Shown: in pieces, positions 25,392 through 34,858 of the stretch
How the letters are laid out: the number at the start of each line of letters is the position of its first letter
Position numbering within the stretch: the stretch's first letter is position 1
DNA from: Bacillus sp. SJS
Lineage (GTDB): Bacteria; Bacillota; Bacilli; Bacillales; Bacillaceae
Assembly: GCF_000732485.2 (NCBI RefSeq)
Contig: NZ_JAQV02000020.1
Location: forward strand, 28,374-92,373
Direction of reading: 5' to 3'
Length of the DNA: 64,000 nucleotides
Program-made: the position numbers and the translations under genes
Notes under the pieces: generated by a model
The model's database searches: none
What the model was told of the DNA's origin: nothing
What the model saw: only the letters and a program-made list of their open reading frames with translations

Positions 25392-26732
25392 GTGAAGAGG
25401 AGTTATCTGATAAAGCCTCTTGTAGACGAGCAGCTTCCGGAAATTGCTTTTGGGAGGGGCGTTTATTTATATGGTGCGGATGGCAAGGAGTATTTGGATG
25501 GATCGTCAGGTGCGATTACGTGCAGCATTGGGCACGGGGTACGAGAAATTACGGAAGCAATGAATGAACAGGCGAAAAAAGTTTCATTTGTGTACCGTTC
25601 CCATTTTACAAGCAAGGCAGCCGAGGCGCTGGCGGAAAAGCTTGCAGAGCTGCTGCCGGGCGATTTAAATTGGAGTTTTTTCGTAAACAGCGGGTCTGAG
25701 GCCGCGGAAACGGCAATGAAGATGGCGATTCAGTACTGGCAGGAAAAGGGGAGGCCGTCTAAAACGGCTATTCTATCACGCTGGCGGAGCTATCACGGAA
25801 TTACAATGGGGGCCCTGTCACTTTCCGGATACCCTGAGCGCCGGGTGAGATTTACGGACCACCTTGCCTCAAATCCGGATGTTTCAGCGCCCTATTGTTA
25901 CCGGTGTCCCTACCAGCAAGCCTATCCATCTTGCAATCTCATGTGTGCCGATGATCTGGAGCGTTCAATTAGGAGAATGGGAGACGAAAATATAGCTGCG
26001 TTTATAGCAGAACCAATTGTTGGCGCGGCAGGAGCATGTCTCACTCCGCCGCCTGGATATTATGAACGGATCCGGGCGATTTGCGACCGGTATGATGTCC
26101 TGTTTATTGCGGATGAGGTGATGACAGGGATGGGGAGAACCGGAAAGGTACTGGCTATCGAACACTGGGATTGTCTTCCTGATATAGTGGTGCTTGGCAA
26201 AGGGCTGGGTGCGGGCTACAGCCCAATCGCGGCCGCCGTTGCCTCCGATAAAGTGATGAAGCCATTTCAGGAAGGCAGCCGTGTGATCATGAGCGGCCAT
26301 ACGCATAGCGGAAATCCCCAATCAGCGGCAGCCGCCTTAGCGGTACTGAAATATATGGATAAGCATAGCCTTGCTGAACAGGCAGCAAGGCAGGGCCAGC
26401 ATCTTCAGGAGCAGCTAAAAGACATGCAGCCATCATTCCCTTTTATAGGAGAGGTGAGAGGAAGAGGACTTTTAATAGGGATCGAATTAGTGAACAATCC
26501 CAATGACATGACTCCTTTTCCAAAGCACCTGAAGGCGGGGGCCAAATTGGTGGAGCTTGCATTCAGAAACGGCCTTATTCTGTATCCTGCAAGTGCGGGA
26601 GTCGATGGCGGGGACGGAGATGCGGTGATAATTGCTCCGCCGCTCACCATTACCATTCAGGAAACAGCGGAGTTGCTTAAGCGATTTAAAAGAACGTGCA
26701 TCCAATTTAGTCAATGGCAAAAGGAGGGGTAA
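25392..26732 (+). CDS. yodT: class III PLP aminotransferase YodT
   Basis: A 446-residue fold-type I aminotransferase. NSGSEAAETAMKMA binds the cofactor phosphate, ADEVMTGMGRTG carries the Asp that contacts the pyridine nitrogen, and VVLGKGLGAGYSP holds the Schiff-base lysine. The start is GTG with GGGAGGG upstream. It heads a seven-gene unit that in B. subtilis is yodT-S-R-Q-P-kamA and would degrade or modify lysine-derived amines through beta-lysine. The amino donor is probably an omega- or beta-amino acid, as is usual for this class; the precise substrate is not known. Confidence 0.9.
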   Translation: MKRSYLIKPLVDEQLPEIAFGRGVYLYGADGKEYLDGSSGAITCSIGHGVREITEAMNEQAKKVSFVYRSHFTSKAAEALAEKLAELLPGDLNWSFFVNSGSEAAETAMKMAIQYWQEKGRPSKTAILSRWRSYHGITMGALSLSGYPERRVRFTDHLASNPDVSAPYCYRCPYQQAYPSCNLMCADDLERSIRRMGDENIAAFIAEPIVGAAGACLTPPPGYYERIRAICDRYDVLFIADEVMTGMGRTGKVLAIEHWDCLPDIVVLGKGLGAGYSPIAAAVASDKVMKPFQEGSRVIMSGHTHSGNPQSAAAALAVLKYMDKHSLAEQAARQGQHLQEQLKDMQPSFPFIGEVRGRGLLIGIELVNNPNDMTPFPKHLKAGAKLVELAFRNGLILYPASAGVDGGDGDAVIIAPPLTITIQETAELLKRFKRTCIQFSQWQKEG

Positions 26733-26735
26733 GGG

Positions 26736-27437
26736 ATGGAGGAATACAGTAAGATCCGTCAGGCAGAGGAAGCGGTAAAAACAGTCAAAGACGGGACATC
26801 GCTTATGATTGGCGGGTTCGGCGGAGTAGGTTCGCCCCCTCTCCTTATTGACGCCATTTTAGAAAAAGGTATCCGGGATCTTCATATTATCTGTAATGAT
26901 GCAGGATTTCCTGATATCGGAGCGGGCAGGCTGATTACGGCGGGGAGAGCAAGGAAGCTGACGGCCTCCCACATTGGATCAAATCCGATTGCCGGAAAAC
27001 TGATGACCGAGGGGAAGCTTGAGGTTGAATTTTCGCCGCAGGGGACACTTGCTGAACGAATCCGCGCCGGAGGTACAGGCCTTGGAGGGATTTTAACAGA
27101 TATTGGTTTGGAAAATGAATACGTGAGGAATGGTAAGCAGCTGATTGAGTCAGGAGGGAAATCGTATCTCCTGGAAACGGCCATCCGAGCCGATACAGCT
27201 ATCCTGCATTGCGGCAAAGCAGATAATTGGGGGAACCTCAGTTACTGCAAAAGCGCACGTAATATGAATCCGCTTATGGCGATGGCTGCTGATTACACGG
27301 CCGCGGAGGCAGAGGAACTGGTAAACGCCGGGGACATGAATGGGGATGAGGTTATCACGCCTGGTGTGTTTATCCAGACGGTTGTGCAAAGCAAGGGAGT
27401 GAATTGGAAATGGGTATGGGAAGAGAAACAAAGCTGA
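26736..27437 (+). CDS. yodS: CoA-transferase subunit A (YodS)
   Basis: A 233-residue protein of the 3-oxoacid/butyrate-acetoacetate CoA-transferase alpha family. The N-terminal GTSLMIGGFGGVGSPPLLIDAI contains the GG(F)GxxGxP CoA-binding motif; FSPQGTLAERIRAGGTG and ETAIRADTAILHCGKADNWGNL also follow the family. The gap to yodT is 3 bp with AAAGGAGG inside the yodT end. It works as a heterodimer with the next gene product, moving CoA onto an acid from the lysine-derived route (inferred). Confidence 0.9.
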   Translation: MEEYSKIRQAEEAVKTVKDGTSLMIGGFGGVGSPPLLIDAILEKGIRDLHIICNDAGFPDIGAGRLITAGRARKLTASHIGSNPIAGKLMTEGKLEVEFSPQGTLAERIRAGGTGLGGILTDIGLENEYVRNGKQLIESGGKSYLLETAIRADTAILHCGKADNWGNLSYCKSARNMNPLMAMAADYTAAEAEELVNAGDMNGDEVITPGVFIQTVVQSKGVNWKWVWEEKQS

Positions 27438-28066
27438 GCATTGCCAAAAGGGCTGCACAGGAAGTGGAGAAGGGAATGGTGCTTAATTTAGGCATTGGAA
27501 TTCCTTCACTCGTACCGAATTTTTTGCCTATGGACTTTCCGGTCATGATCCAGGCAGAGAACGGAATTTTGGGGATGGGCCCTGAGCCTCCTCCAGGCGA
27601 GGAAGAGTGGGAGCTCTGCAATGCGGCGGGTTTTCCGGTTACTGAAGGAAAAGGGATATCCTACTTTGATTCTGCAGCGGCATTTGGGATGATTCGCAGC
27701 GGCTGCATTGATATGACCATACTGGGGTCTCTTGAGGTGAGTTCGAGCGGTGACCTCTCCAATTGGATTGTACCCGGAAAAACGATTCCCGGAATGGGAG
27801 GAGCGATGGAGCTTGCTCAAAAAGCGAGGAAGGTTCTCGTGGTGATGAGCCATACAGACAAGCATGGCCGGCCTAAAATAGTGGATCAATGCTCTTTGCC
27901 GATAACAGCTCAAAAATGTGTCAGCCGGATCATTACGGAAATGGCGGTACTGGATGTAACAGATTCAGGACTTATGCTGACCGAGGTTATGGAATCTTTT
28001 TCCGTTGAGGAAGTCATCCGCAAAACGGGGGCTTCGTTAATTATTTCACCTGAATTACAAGCATAG
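27410..28066 (+). CDS. yodR: CoA-transferase subunit B (YodR)
   Basis: A 218-residue beta subunit. AENGILGMGP contains the catalytic glutamate (ENG motif); LGIGIPSLVPNF near the N-terminus and the SGDLSNWIVPGK block are typical. Possible starts are TTG 27404, ATG 27410 and ATG 27416; AAGGGAG (27393-27399) best fits 27410. It overlaps yodS by 28 bases, so the two subunits are translationally coupled. Confidence 0.9.
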   Translation: MGMGRETKLSIAKRAAQEVEKGMVLNLGIGIPSLVPNFLPMDFPVMIQAENGILGMGPEPPPGEEEWELCNAAGFPVTEGKGISYFDSAAAFGMIRSGCIDMTILGSLEVSSSGDLSNWIVPGKTIPGMGGAMELAQKARKVLVVMSHTDKHGRPKIVDQCSLPITAQKCVSRIITEMAVLDVTDSGLMLTEVMESFSVEEVIRKTGASLIISPELQA

Positions 28067-28079
28067 GAAGGATGATTGC

Positions 28080-29360
28080 ATGGATCAGGAGCAATTGGCG
28101 ATTTGCCAGTGGCTGGATAACAATCAGCATCGTGCGGTTAAATTGCTGCAAAAGTTAGTGGAGCAGCCAAGCACTCAGGGAAACGAAGCCTCTGCCCAGG
28201 CGATTGTTTTGGAAAAATGCAGACAGATCGGGCTTGAAATTGACATATGGGAGCCTGGAGGAAAGAAACTCAAATCGCACCGGCATTTTTATTCAACTAG
28301 GTCGAATTTTAAAGAAAGTCCAAATATTGCCGCCGTCCTAAAGGGCAGCGGAGGCGGAAAATCACTGATCTTCAACGGCCACATCGATGTTGTGCCTGAA
28401 GGAGATTTGGAGCAATGGGATCGAGAGCCTTTCTTTCCAAAGCTTGAGAATGGCAACGTCTATGGAAGAGGAACCTCAGACATGAAAGGCGGAAACGTCT
28501 CGATGCTGATGGCGCTGGAAGCGATTTCCAGATGTCAGACTTCTATTAAAGGAGACATTATTTTTCAAAGTGTGATTGAAGAGGAAAGTGGCGGAGCAGG
28601 TACATTGGATGCCATTTTAAGGGGCTGGGAAGCGGATGCAGCCATTATCCCTGAGCCGACCAATATGAAAATTTTCCCAAAGCAGCAGGGCTCGATGTGG
28701 TTCAAAGTAATTGTGCACGGTAAATCCGCTCACGGCGGTACGAGGTATGAAGGAGTTTCAGCCATTGAGAAGGCGATGATGGTCATGAACCACATTCGGG
28801 AGCTCGAAAAAGTGCGTAATGACCGGATTACAGATCCTCTTTATGCGTCCACACCTATTCCCATACCAATCAATATTGGAAAAATAACCGGAGGCAACTG
28901 GCCATCCTCCGTCCCGGACCGTGTCATTCTCGAAGGCAGATGCGGTGTTGCACCTAATGAACAAATGGAAGAGGTCCAACAAGAGATGCAGGAATATTTA
29001 GAGCGGCTGGCTGGGTTTGATCCATGGTTCGCTGATCATCCCGCAGAGCTGCAGTGGTATGGAGCCAGGTGGCTTCCAAATGAGCTGGAACCGGATCATC
29101 TGCTCATTGACTGCCTCGTTCAAAGCTTTAAGGAAGTGACAGGGGAGCAGCCGGTTATGGAGGCTTCACCATGGGGGACTGATGCGGGTATGATTTCAGC
29201 AGCAGGCAGCATACCCTCGATTGTGTTTGGGCCCGGCATCACGGAAACTGCTCATCATCCAAATGAGTACATTCCGGTGAAAAATGTCATTCAGGCTGCG
29301 AAGGTAATGGCTCTCTTTGCTTTAAAATGGTGCAGAACGTCGAAGGGGGAGTCAAATTGA
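28080..29360 (+). CDS. yodQ: M20 family deacylase/peptidase YodQ
   Basis: A 426-residue metal-dependent amidohydrolase of the ArgE/DapE type. FNGHIDVVPEGD (metal His and Asp), GRGTSDMKGG (bridging Asp), IEEESGGAGT (catalytic Glu and metal Glu) and HGKSAHGG (dimerisation-domain His) are all present. It would remove an acyl group from an N-acylated amine; in this operon N-acetyl-beta-lysine or a derivative is the obvious candidate (inferred). AGGAAGG precedes the ATG. Its stop overlaps the start of the next gene by four bases. Confidence 0.88.
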   Translation: MDQEQLAICQWLDNNQHRAVKLLQKLVEQPSTQGNEASAQAIVLEKCRQIGLEIDIWEPGGKKLKSHRHFYSTRSNFKESPNIAAVLKGSGGGKSLIFNGHIDVVPEGDLEQWDREPFFPKLENGNVYGRGTSDMKGGNVSMLMALEAISRCQTSIKGDIIFQSVIEEESGGAGTLDAILRGWEADAAIIPEPTNMKIFPKQQGSMWFKVIVHGKSAHGGTRYEGVSAIEKAMMVMNHIRELEKVRNDRITDPLYASTPIPIPINIGKITGGNWPSSVPDRVILEGRCGVAPNEQMEEVQQEMQEYLERLAGFDPWFADHPAELQWYGARWLPNELEPDHLLIDCLVQSFKEVTGEQPVMEASPWGTDAGMISAAGSIPSIVFGPGITETAHHPNEYIPVKNVIQAAKVMALFALKWCRTSKGESN

Positions 29361-30679
29361 CAAAATTCATTTCGCTTCATGCTGATTCAGGCAAAGCGAC
29401 TGAGAAGCTGATGGAACGAAGAAAACAGCACGTTCCGAGAGGACCTTTTCATGTGATGAACAAGTTCATCACTCACGCTAAGGGGGCTCAGGTAACCGAT
29501 GCGGAAGGAAATACGTACCTGGATTTTGCAGGAGGAATCGGGACATTAAATGCCGGACACTGTCCGGATGGAGTCGTGAAGGCGCTGAAAGAGCAGCTTG
29601 ATTTGTTCATTCATCCGAGCTTTCACGTCCTGCTTTATGAATCGTATATTGAATTGGCCGAAGAGCTGAACCGGCTTACACCGGGGAACCACCATAAAAA
29701 AACCTTCTTTTTGAACAGTGGAGCCGAAGCAGTCGAAAACGCAGTGAAGATTGCGCGAAGAGCTACCGGACGGAGAGCTGTTGTTTCCTTTGAAAGAGGA
29801 TTCCATGGGAGAACCTATATGGCCATGGGGCTTACGAGCAAGGTGAAGCCATACAAAAATGGTTTCGGCCCATTTCCTCCTGATATTTATAAACTCCCAT
29901 TCCCTTATTACTTTCATTCAGTTGGGCAATCCAAAGAAGAAATTGACGCGCAGGCAATTAAGCAGCTTGAAACGTTTTTTTTGACCGAGGTTCCCGCGGA
30001 AGATATTGCAGCCATTATTATGGAGCCGGTTCAGGGCGAGGGAGGCTTTGTCATTCCCTCCGCTTCCTTTGTCCGGCAAGTGAAGCAGATTTGTGAAGAA
30101 AGCGGCATCCTATTTATCGCGGATGAGGTCCAAACGGGATTCGGCAGAACGGGAAAATGGTTTGGAATCGAGCATTTTGGGGTGGTTCCGGACATTGTGA
30201 CGATGTCAAAATCGATCGCTGCCGGTTTGCCGATCAGTGCCGTGACGGGCAGAGCGGAGCTAATGGATGCACCTGAAATCGGGGAGATTGGCGGCACATA
30301 CGGGGGAAGTCCTCTTGGATGCAGAGCAGCTCTAGAGGTTATCAAAATGATAAAAAGCCAAAAGCTTCTTGAACGGTCGGAAAAGATCGGCGAAACCATA
30401 GAAATGTATTACCGGAAATGGACAGAGGAGTTGCCGTTTATAGGAGAAGGAAGACGGCTTGGAGCTATGGCGGCTGTAGAAATAACGGAACTGGGCAGCC
30501 AGAAGCCTGACAAACACCAAACGGCCAATCTGCTGAAGAAGATTCATGAGCGAGGGGTTATCTTAATGAGCGCAGGACTATACGGCAATGTCATCCGCTT
30601 CCTTTGTCCGCTGGTCATTTCTGATGAAGAATTAATGGAGGGTCTTGAAGTAATAAACAGCGTGCTATACGACACCTGA
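29357..30679 (+). CDS. class III aminotransferase, GabT-like (extra gene in the lysine operon)
   Basis: A 440-residue PLP aminotransferase related to 4-aminobutyrate aminotransferases: NSGAEAVENAVKIAR, FHGRTYMAMGLTSK, ADEVQTGFGRTG and MSKSIAAGLPISA, with the last lysine forming the Schiff base. The TTG start at 29357 has AAGGGGGAG upstream and overlaps the yodQ stop (TTGA). It differs clearly from YodT in sequence. As I recall the B. subtilis operon, yodQ is followed directly by yodP, so this is an added step, perhaps acting on the terminal amino group of beta-lysine or on GABA-like products. Confidence 0.85.
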   Translation: MTKFISLHADSGKATEKLMERRKQHVPRGPFHVMNKFITHAKGAQVTDAEGNTYLDFAGGIGTLNAGHCPDGVVKALKEQLDLFIHPSFHVLLYESYIELAEELNRLTPGNHHKKTFFLNSGAEAVENAVKIARRATGRRAVVSFERGFHGRTYMAMGLTSKVKPYKNGFGPFPPDIYKLPFPYYFHSVGQSKEEIDAQAIKQLETFFLTEVPAEDIAAIIMEPVQGEGGFVIPSASFVRQVKQICEESGILFIADEVQTGFGRTGKWFGIEHFGVVPDIVTMSKSIAAGLPISAVTGRAELMDAPEIGEIGGTYGGSPLGCRAALEVIKMIKSQKLLERSEKIGETIEMYYRKWTEELPFIGEGRRLGAMAAVEITELGSQKPDKHQTANLLKKIHERGVILMSAGLYGNVIRFLCPLVISDEELMEGLEVINSVLYDT

Positions 30680-30857
30680 GCCGCCTTTTTAGGGTGGTTC
30701 TTTCATGGAGAGACTGGGTCTAATCCTGCCATTCCAACTGCTGGGTTAGAGTGGAACAGACATCAGAAAACGATGCTGCTGCTTGAATTAAAGCGCCTTC
30801 CTGCTCTTTTTCTGCAGGACAGCCAGTCAAAAGCATGTTAATTGGGGGATAACTCAA

Positions 30858-31691
30858 ATGAAAGAGGTCATTGAGGCTGGATTGAAAGGAACTGCAGCGG
30901 TTGTTTTTGATGATTACAATGAACGGTGCAGGGTCGACGATTATGCAGGGAATTTTTCCTTTTTGTATGAGACGCTTGTTAAAGAATGCAAAAAAAGGTC
31001 CGTGAAAAAATTGATCTGGAAGGTAAAGGCTTCGGACTGCTTTCCGGCACTGGCATTAGGAATGGAAGCGGAAGGTGCAGCGGGTTCATTTTTTAGGGGA
31101 GAGCCATGCTGGTTTTTTTCAAAATATTTCTCTGAAACCAGGAGAAAAACCGATGAATGGGTAAACGAAGACCGTTTACTTGAGGAGGTTTTCCATAAGA
31201 CCCCTAATCGGGGCATCCCGCTGCCTCCCGATGGCTTAAGAGAAGCAGCGCTTACGGATGCAGAGGAGCTCGCTTCTTTTTATGGAGGAATTTTCGATGT
31301 TTATCCTGTCCCTATTACGGAACCGGATTATATAAAGAAGTCAATGAGTTCGTCTGCTTATTTTATGGTCGTGGAGGATGCGGGGAAAATCGTGAGTGCG
31401 GCTTCCGCTGAAATTGACGCGAACCACTTGAATGCGGAAATAACCGATTGCGGGACGCTGCCTGCCTTTCGTAAACAGGGGCATCTTCAGCATTTGATAT
31501 ATGCGCTTGAGGAAAGGCTTGTTAAAAACGGCATTTATTCTGCTTATTCATTATCCCGCGCAAGATCCTTTGGAATGAACCGGTCCTTGCATCAATGCGG
31601 CTACACATATGGAGGACGGCTTGCGAATAATTGCTACATTTATTCTTCTATTGAAAATATGAATATATGGTGGAAGGACCTTTCAAGGTAA
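30858..31691 (+). CDS. ablB: beta-lysine N6-acetyltransferase (AblB/YodP)
   Basis: A 277-residue protein with a GNAT domain in its C-terminal half: a DAEELASFYGGIF helix, YFMVVEDAGKIVSAAS, and the acetyl-CoA loop DCGTLPAFRKQGHLQHLI (R-x-x-G-x-x pattern). The N-terminal half is typical of the AblB family. With KamA it makes N6-acetyl-beta-lysine, a compatible solute in methanogens and some Bacillus (known for the family). The 178-bp gap upstream is the largest in the operon, so an internal promoter is possible. G-rich ribosome site before the ATG. Confidence 0.9.
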   Translation: MKEVIEAGLKGTAAVVFDDYNERCRVDDYAGNFSFLYETLVKECKKRSVKKLIWKVKASDCFPALALGMEAEGAAGSFFRGEPCWFFSKYFSETRRKTDEWVNEDRLLEEVFHKTPNRGIPLPPDGLREAALTDAEELASFYGGIFDVYPVPITEPDYIKKSMSSSAYFMVVEDAGKIVSAASAEIDANHLNAEITDCGTLPAFRKQGHLQHLIYALEERLVKNGIYSAYSLSRARSFGMNRSLHQCGYTYGGRLANNCYIYSSIENMNIWWKDLSR

Positions 31692-31765
31692 AGCGAAGCA
31701 TCTGGTAGGCAACTTTGTGTATGTATCTGCATCTATTGTAGGTAAAAGCAAGAGGGGGGAAATCA

Positions 31766-33178
31766 ATGGCTCAGCAGCTCTATGCACCAAACAGGCACTG
31801 GAAGGATATCAGTCTATGGAAGGACGTCCCGGAAGAAAAGTGGAACGATTGGCTATGGCAGCTCACCCATACAATCCGAACGGCAGATGATTTAAAGCAG
31901 GTCATAAACCTGACTCCTGAAGAAGAGGAAGGGGTTCGGATATCAGCGAAAACGATCCCTTTAAATATTACGCCCTACTATGCCTGGCTCATGCATCAAG
32001 ATAATCCTAAATGCCCGATCCGGATGCAATCCGTACCAATCGGAAGCGAGCTGAATAAAACGAAATATGATTTAGAAGATCCGCTTCATGAAGATGAAGA
32101 TTCACCTGTGCCGGGTCTTACGCACCGGTATCCCGACCGTGTATTATTTCTTGTCACGAATCAATGCTCCATGTATTGCAGGTATTGTACAAGAAGGAGA
32201 TTTTCCGGACAGATCGGAATGGGTGTTCCGAAGAAGCAGCTGGATGACGCGATTGCTTATATCGCCTCTGCCCCGGAAGTAAGAGATGTGCTGATTTCCG
32301 GAGGAGATGGGCTTTTAATCAACGATAGTATTCTGGAATACATTTTGAAGAATTTACGGGCAATACCCCATGTTGAAATCATTCGGATCGGAACGAGAGC
32401 CCCGGTTGTTTTTCCTCAGCGGATTACAGAAAATCTATGCAATATACTAAAAAAATATCATCCGGTTTGGCTGAATACGCATTTTAATACAAGCATTGAA
32501 ATCACGGAGGAGTCCAAAAAGGCGTGCGAAATGCTCGTAGATGCAGGTGTGCCTGTCGGCAATCAGGCAGTCATCCTGGCAGGAATCAATGACAGCGTTC
32601 CGATTATGAAAAAACTTATGCACGACCTCGTGATGATTCGCGTGAGGCCGTATTATATTTATCAGTGCGACCTTTCAGAAGGGATTGGACATTTCAGAGC
32701 TCCAGTATCAAAGGGACTGGAAATTATCGAAGGATTAAGAGGACATACGAGCGGATATGCGGTCCCAAGCTTCGTTGTCGATGCACCTGGCGGAGGCGGA
32801 AAGATTACCCTGCAGCCAAATTACCTCATTTCTCAAAGCCCCGCTAAAACAGTGCTTCGCAATTTCGAAGGAGTGATCACGTCTTATCCTGAACCTGAGA
32901 ATTATGTACCTGGAACGGCAGACGAATACTTCGAATCCATATATGGAAACATGGATTCGAAAAAATCGAAAGCAGGTATTGCGGGCATCCATGAGGAGGC
33001 TCATCTCACGCTTACACCTGTCGATTTAGCGAGGCTGAAAAGAAGAAACCAATACAGCAGCAATCCGGCACACCAATCCCTGAAGGATAAACGTGAAAAA
33101 AGAGATGAACTGAAGGAGAAAAAATACCAGGCACAGCAGCATAAAGGCAAAGCACAGGGTGAGCAAGATGACGTGTGA
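31766..33178 (+). CDS. kamA: lysine 2,3-aminomutase (KamA/AblA)
   Basis: A 470-residue radical SAM, PLP-dependent enzyme converting L-lysine to beta-lysine. CSMYCRYC carries the CxxxCxxC cluster ligands, RRRFSG follows as in the family, and the PGGGGK motif (VDAPGGGGKI) contains the PLP-binding lysine. The C-terminal 60 residues are lysine- and glutamine-rich and likely disordered. AGAGGGGGG precedes the ATG. It overlaps yokU. Together with AblB it defines the operon as a beta-lysine pathway. Confidence 0.95.
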   Translation: MAQQLYAPNRHWKDISLWKDVPEEKWNDWLWQLTHTIRTADDLKQVINLTPEEEEGVRISAKTIPLNITPYYAWLMHQDNPKCPIRMQSVPIGSELNKTKYDLEDPLHEDEDSPVPGLTHRYPDRVLFLVTNQCSMYCRYCTRRRFSGQIGMGVPKKQLDDAIAYIASAPEVRDVLISGGDGLLINDSILEYILKNLRAIPHVEIIRIGTRAPVVFPQRITENLCNILKKYHPVWLNTHFNTSIEITEESKKACEMLVDAGVPVGNQAVILAGINDSVPIMKKLMHDLVMIRVRPYYIYQCDLSEGIGHFRAPVSKGLEIIEGLRGHTSGYAVPSFVVDAPGGGGKITLQPNYLISQSPAKTVLRNFEGVITSYPEPENYVPGTADEYFESIYGNMDSKKSKAGIAGIHEEAHLTLTPVDLARLKRRNQYSSNPAHQSLKDKREKRDELKEKKYQAQQHKGKAQGEQDDV

Positions 33179-33443
33179 ATGGTGCGGTTCTGACAAAACG
33201 AAAACGGCTGAACTTCCTGTTTACTGGGAATTGCCTGATGGAACGAGATCGATCGAGATTACAGATGCCCCATCGGTTATTTGTTTAGCCTGCCAAATGG
33301 TCTATCAGGAAGAGACGGTCGTGAAGGAAATAGAAAATCAGCTCTTCCTGATCCGGACATCAAATCTTGGGGATACAATTGACTATAAACAGCTAATGGC
33401 AGAGCCAAGAATTTTAAAGAAAAACTACTTTGACTTCAGTTAG
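33168..33443 (+). CDS. yokU: YokU-family zinc-binding protein
   Basis: A 91-residue protein with CEWC at the N-terminus and CLAC about 30 residues later, a four-cysteine zinc ribbon. The C-terminal half holds IENQLFLIRTSNLGD. The start is ATG 33168, with AGGGTGAG inside the end of kamA; GTG 33159 is an alternative. It follows kamA as in B. subtilis. Function unknown. Confidence 0.85.
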   Translation: MTCEWCGSDKTKTAELPVYWELPDGTRSIEITDAPSVICLACQMVYQEETVVKEIENQLFLIRTSNLGDTIDYKQLMAEPRILKKNYFDFS

Positions 33444-33522
33444 CATGAAACCAGAAAGATTGACTCCCTCTCTGAACAGGATATAATAAAATCCAATCAG
33501 CCAATTTAGCGGGGGAGAATGT

Positions 33523-33744
33523 ATGAAGTCTTTTTATCACTACCTGATGAAATTCAGGCATCCTAAACCGAAGGATGAAATCAGCCGCTTTGCAAATCTT
33601 GCCTATATGGATCATAGTTTTCCAAAATCATCCGATGCTTATCATGAGATTTCCGACTATCTGGAACTCAGCGCAGATTATATGGAGAATATGTCGGTAT
33701 TTGATGAAGCCTGGGAACTTTATAAATCGGAAACAGCGAGATAA
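33523..33744 (+). CDS. yozE: YozE-family protein
   Basis: A 73-residue acidic, helical protein (MKSFYHYLMKFRHPKPKDEI ... DEAWELYKSE) matching the YozE SAM-like fold family. GGGGGAG precedes the ATG. It ends the lysine-operon block with a strong terminator. Function unknown; no membrane segment or metal site. Confidence 0.85.
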   Translation: MKSFYHYLMKFRHPKPKDEISRFANLAYMDHSFPKSSDAYHEISDYLELSADYMENMSVFDEAWELYKSETAR

Positions 33745-33754
33745 TCCGTCGTGA

Positions 33755-33778
33755 GACCGCAAATTTGCGGTCTTTTTT
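33755..33778 (+). terminator. intrinsic terminator after yozE
   Basis: Perfect palindrome GACCGCAAATTTGCGGTC (33755-33772) followed by T6. Confidence 0.9.
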
Positions 33779-33847
33779 CGTTTACAATAAAAGGAACAAA
33801 ACTTATAATTTGTAAGCGTTAACAGAAAGTGTGTTCGGGGGGATTAG

Positions 33848-34843
33848 ATGATTCACGTAACAAATTTAGAAAAAGAATATTTACTAGTAAAAAGGGATCC
33901 TGGCTTAAGAGGTGCTTTTAAATCACTTTTTAACCGTAAGTACGAGAAAAAGACAGCGGTTAAGGGTGTCAGCTTTCATATACAAAGAGGAGAAATGGTG
34001 GGGTATATCGGCTCGAACGGTGCCGGGAAATCTACAACCATTAAAATGCTCACGGGAATCCTGACTCCATCCTTTGGAGAGGTAAAGGTCAATGGAATCA
34101 TTCCATATAAACAGCGGAAAGAAAATGCAAAGCAGATTGGAGCTGTATTTGGTCAGCGAACACAGCTTTTTTGGGATATTCCGGTCCGTGAATCATTCGA
34201 TCTGCTAAAAGAGATTTATGAGGTGCCGGAAGAGCAATTCAATGAAACGATGGAGCTTTTTACAGATGTTCTGCAGCTGGATGCCCTGCTTGGAATTCCC
34301 GTAAGGCAGCTTTCTCTTGGGCAAAAAATGCGCTGTGAACTGGCTGCGGCCTTCATCCACCGTCCTGAGGTTGTGTATCTGGATGAGCCGACAATCGGAT
34401 TGGATGTAGCGGTCAAAGTGAAAATCCGGAAATTCATTCGGGATATGAATGAAAAGTGGGGGACGACGGTCCTGCTCACGACCCATGATATGCAGGATAT
34501 TGAGGAGATTTGCAGCCGGATTATCATAATCGATCAAGGAACGATTTTGTATGATGGAGGTCTGAACGAAATCAAGGAGCGTTTTTCAGCAAAAAGAGAG
34601 GTTCATTTTGAGCTGGATCAAATGCAGCCGTTTGCACTTCCTGAACCACTTCGCCATCTTGCAGAATGGCGTCTTGAGGAAGGCGAATCAATGAACAAAG
34701 CGATCGTATCCTTCTCAAATGACCAAATAAAAGGATCGGATGTCATTGCTGAAGTATTAAAAGAAAACAAAATAACCGACTTATCGATTCAGGATCCCAA
34801 AATTGAAACCATTATCGAAGAAATTTACAACCGGGGGCTTTAA
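33848..34843 (+). CDS. ABC-2 type exporter, ATP-binding subunit (COG4586-like)
   Basis: A 331-residue ATPase. Walker A GSNGAGKST, Q-loop GQRTQLFWD, signature LSLGQKMRCELA, Walker B VVYLDEPTIGLD and the H-loop TTHDMQD are all present. The signature begins LSLGQ rather than LSGGQ, as is usual in this subfamily. The C-terminal 90 residues form the accessory domain typical of ABC-2 export ATPases. GGGGGG precedes the ATG. The two following genes encode its membrane subunits. The exported compound is unknown. Confidence 0.9.
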   Translation: MIHVTNLEKEYLLVKRDPGLRGAFKSLFNRKYEKKTAVKGVSFHIQRGEMVGYIGSNGAGKSTTIKMLTGILTPSFGEVKVNGIIPYKQRKENAKQIGAVFGQRTQLFWDIPVRESFDLLKEIYEVPEEQFNETMELFTDVLQLDALLGIPVRQLSLGQKMRCELAAAFIHRPEVVYLDEPTIGLDVAVKVKIRKFIRDMNEKWGTTVLLTTHDMQDIEEICSRIIIIDQGTILYDGGLNEIKERFSAKREVHFELDQMQPFALPEPLRHLAEWRLEEGESMNKAIVSFSNDQIKGSDVIAEVLKENKITDLSIQDPKIETIIEEIYNRGL

Positions 34844-34858
34844 GGAAGGTGAGTAAAA

